Positions 5,712-5,997 of a stretch of 5,997 bases of DNA are shown piece after piece. Under the pieces are notes generated by a model. That model was not told where the DNA came from, made no database searches, and was given only the letters and a program-made list of their open reading frames with translations. Numbering within the stretch: the first letter of the stretch is position 1; the number at the start of each line of letters is the position of its first letter. A program made the translations under genes and the position numbers. Source of the DNA: Nitrospira sp. (GTDB lineage Bacteria > Nitrospirota > Nitrospiria > Nitrospirales > Nitrospiraceae). The stretch is from positions 32,851-38,847 of the forward strand of contig JABMDH010000086.1 in assembly GCA_015904075.1 (NCBI GenBank), in the 5' to 3' direction.

Positions 5712-5997
5712 TTCTTGCGGGCGATATCGGCGGAACCAAGACCAACCTTGCTCTCTATGAGTGGACCAGGGAGCGGACCGAACCGATTCGTCTCGAATCG
5801 TTCCATAGTAGCGACTACAGCTCTCTTGAAGAGATTCTCCAGGAATTTCTGGAGCCGCCGACACCGCCCACTGCGCTGGACGGGGATGCGACTGCGGAAA
5901 CCGACGTGGCACATGAGACAAAACAATCGACGGAGCGCGTCACAATTGCCGCTGCCTGCTTCGGCATCGCCGGACCGGTCATCGACAATCATAGCCA
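5708..5997 (+). CDS. glk: Glucokinase, N-terminal part (cut by window end)
   Basis: ATG at 5708 overlaps the pgl stop (ATGA), and the frame stays open for 96 codons to the window edge. The start MILAGDIGGTKTNLALY is the phosphate-1 ATP-binding loop of the Glk family (DIGGTK with the NLAL that follows), and AACFGIAGPVIDN near the window end is the second conserved segment of the family. Glucokinase phosphorylates glucose with ATP to glucose-6-phosphate in the cytosol. Between these motifs lies an acidic, proline-rich stretch of about 25 residues (EPPTPPTALDGDATAETD onward) that looks like a species-specific loop insertion. Roughly the last 70% of the protein is beyond the window. ROK-family kinases share the first motif, but the CFGIAGPV segment favours the Glk family. 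Confidence 0.92.
   Translation, partial: MILAGDIGGTKTNLALYEWTRERTEPIRLESFHSSDYSSLEEILQEFLEPPTPPTALDGDATAETDVAHETKQSTERVTIAAACFGIAGPVIDNHS

Noticed and set aside
1..5997. CRISPR array, tRNA, rRNA, defence or phage system
   Set aside because: No regularly spaced repeats, no tRNA-like cloverleaf or rRNA-like stretch, and no transposase, integrase, nuclease, toxin or phage-like protein was recognised.

Overview
The window is about 6 kb of GC-rich bacterial DNA with all recognisable genes on the + strand. The combination of a bifunctional transaldolase/glucose-6-phosphate isomerase type sequence followed by 6-phosphogluconolactonase and glucokinase, tandem L,D-transpeptidases, and a dispersed repeat beginning CAGGATGCTGAAAAAG suggests a Nitrospira-like member of the Nitrospirota. 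That assignment rests on remembered family and repeat resemblance, not on a search.

Layout. Positions 1-983 hold the C-terminal three quarters of an FAD-dependent monooxygenase-type oxidoreductase whose start lies before the window. A 329-base gap follows with one modest inverted repeat. Positions 1313-1750 encode a small protein with PilZ-like motifs behind a strong ribosome binding site. Directly after its stop codon sits a 233-bp structured element with 19-bp terminal inverted repeats (1751-1983). Next come two tandem YkuD-type L,D-transpeptidases (coding from about 2015 to 3740). The first appears frameshifted: a short signal-peptide-like ORF (2015-2092) is in a different frame from the long catalytic reading frame. 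A second, divergent partial copy of the repeat begins directly after the stop of the second transpeptidase (3741), so the pair is bracketed by direct repeats.

From 3890 to 4921 one ORF joins the first ~63 residues of the lipid II flippase MurJ in frame to the last ~280 residues of a Tal-Pgi type glucose-6-phosphate isomerase. Neither part is complete, so this is best read as a deletion or assembly junction near 4079, not a new functional protein. It is followed with a 1-base gap by 6-phosphogluconolactonase (4923-5711), which overlaps glucokinase by 4 bases (5708 to the window end).

Functionally there are two modules: cell-wall work (L,D-transpeptidases, with the MurJ remnant) and glucose-6-phosphate metabolism (isomerase, lactonase, glucokinase: entry of glucose and flow into the oxidative pentose phosphate pathway). 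No tRNA, rRNA, CRISPR array, transposase or defence system was recognised. The most noteworthy signals are the in-frame MurJ/Pgi chimera, the stop-codon-abutting repeats around the transpeptidase pair, and the frameshifted transpeptidase start.
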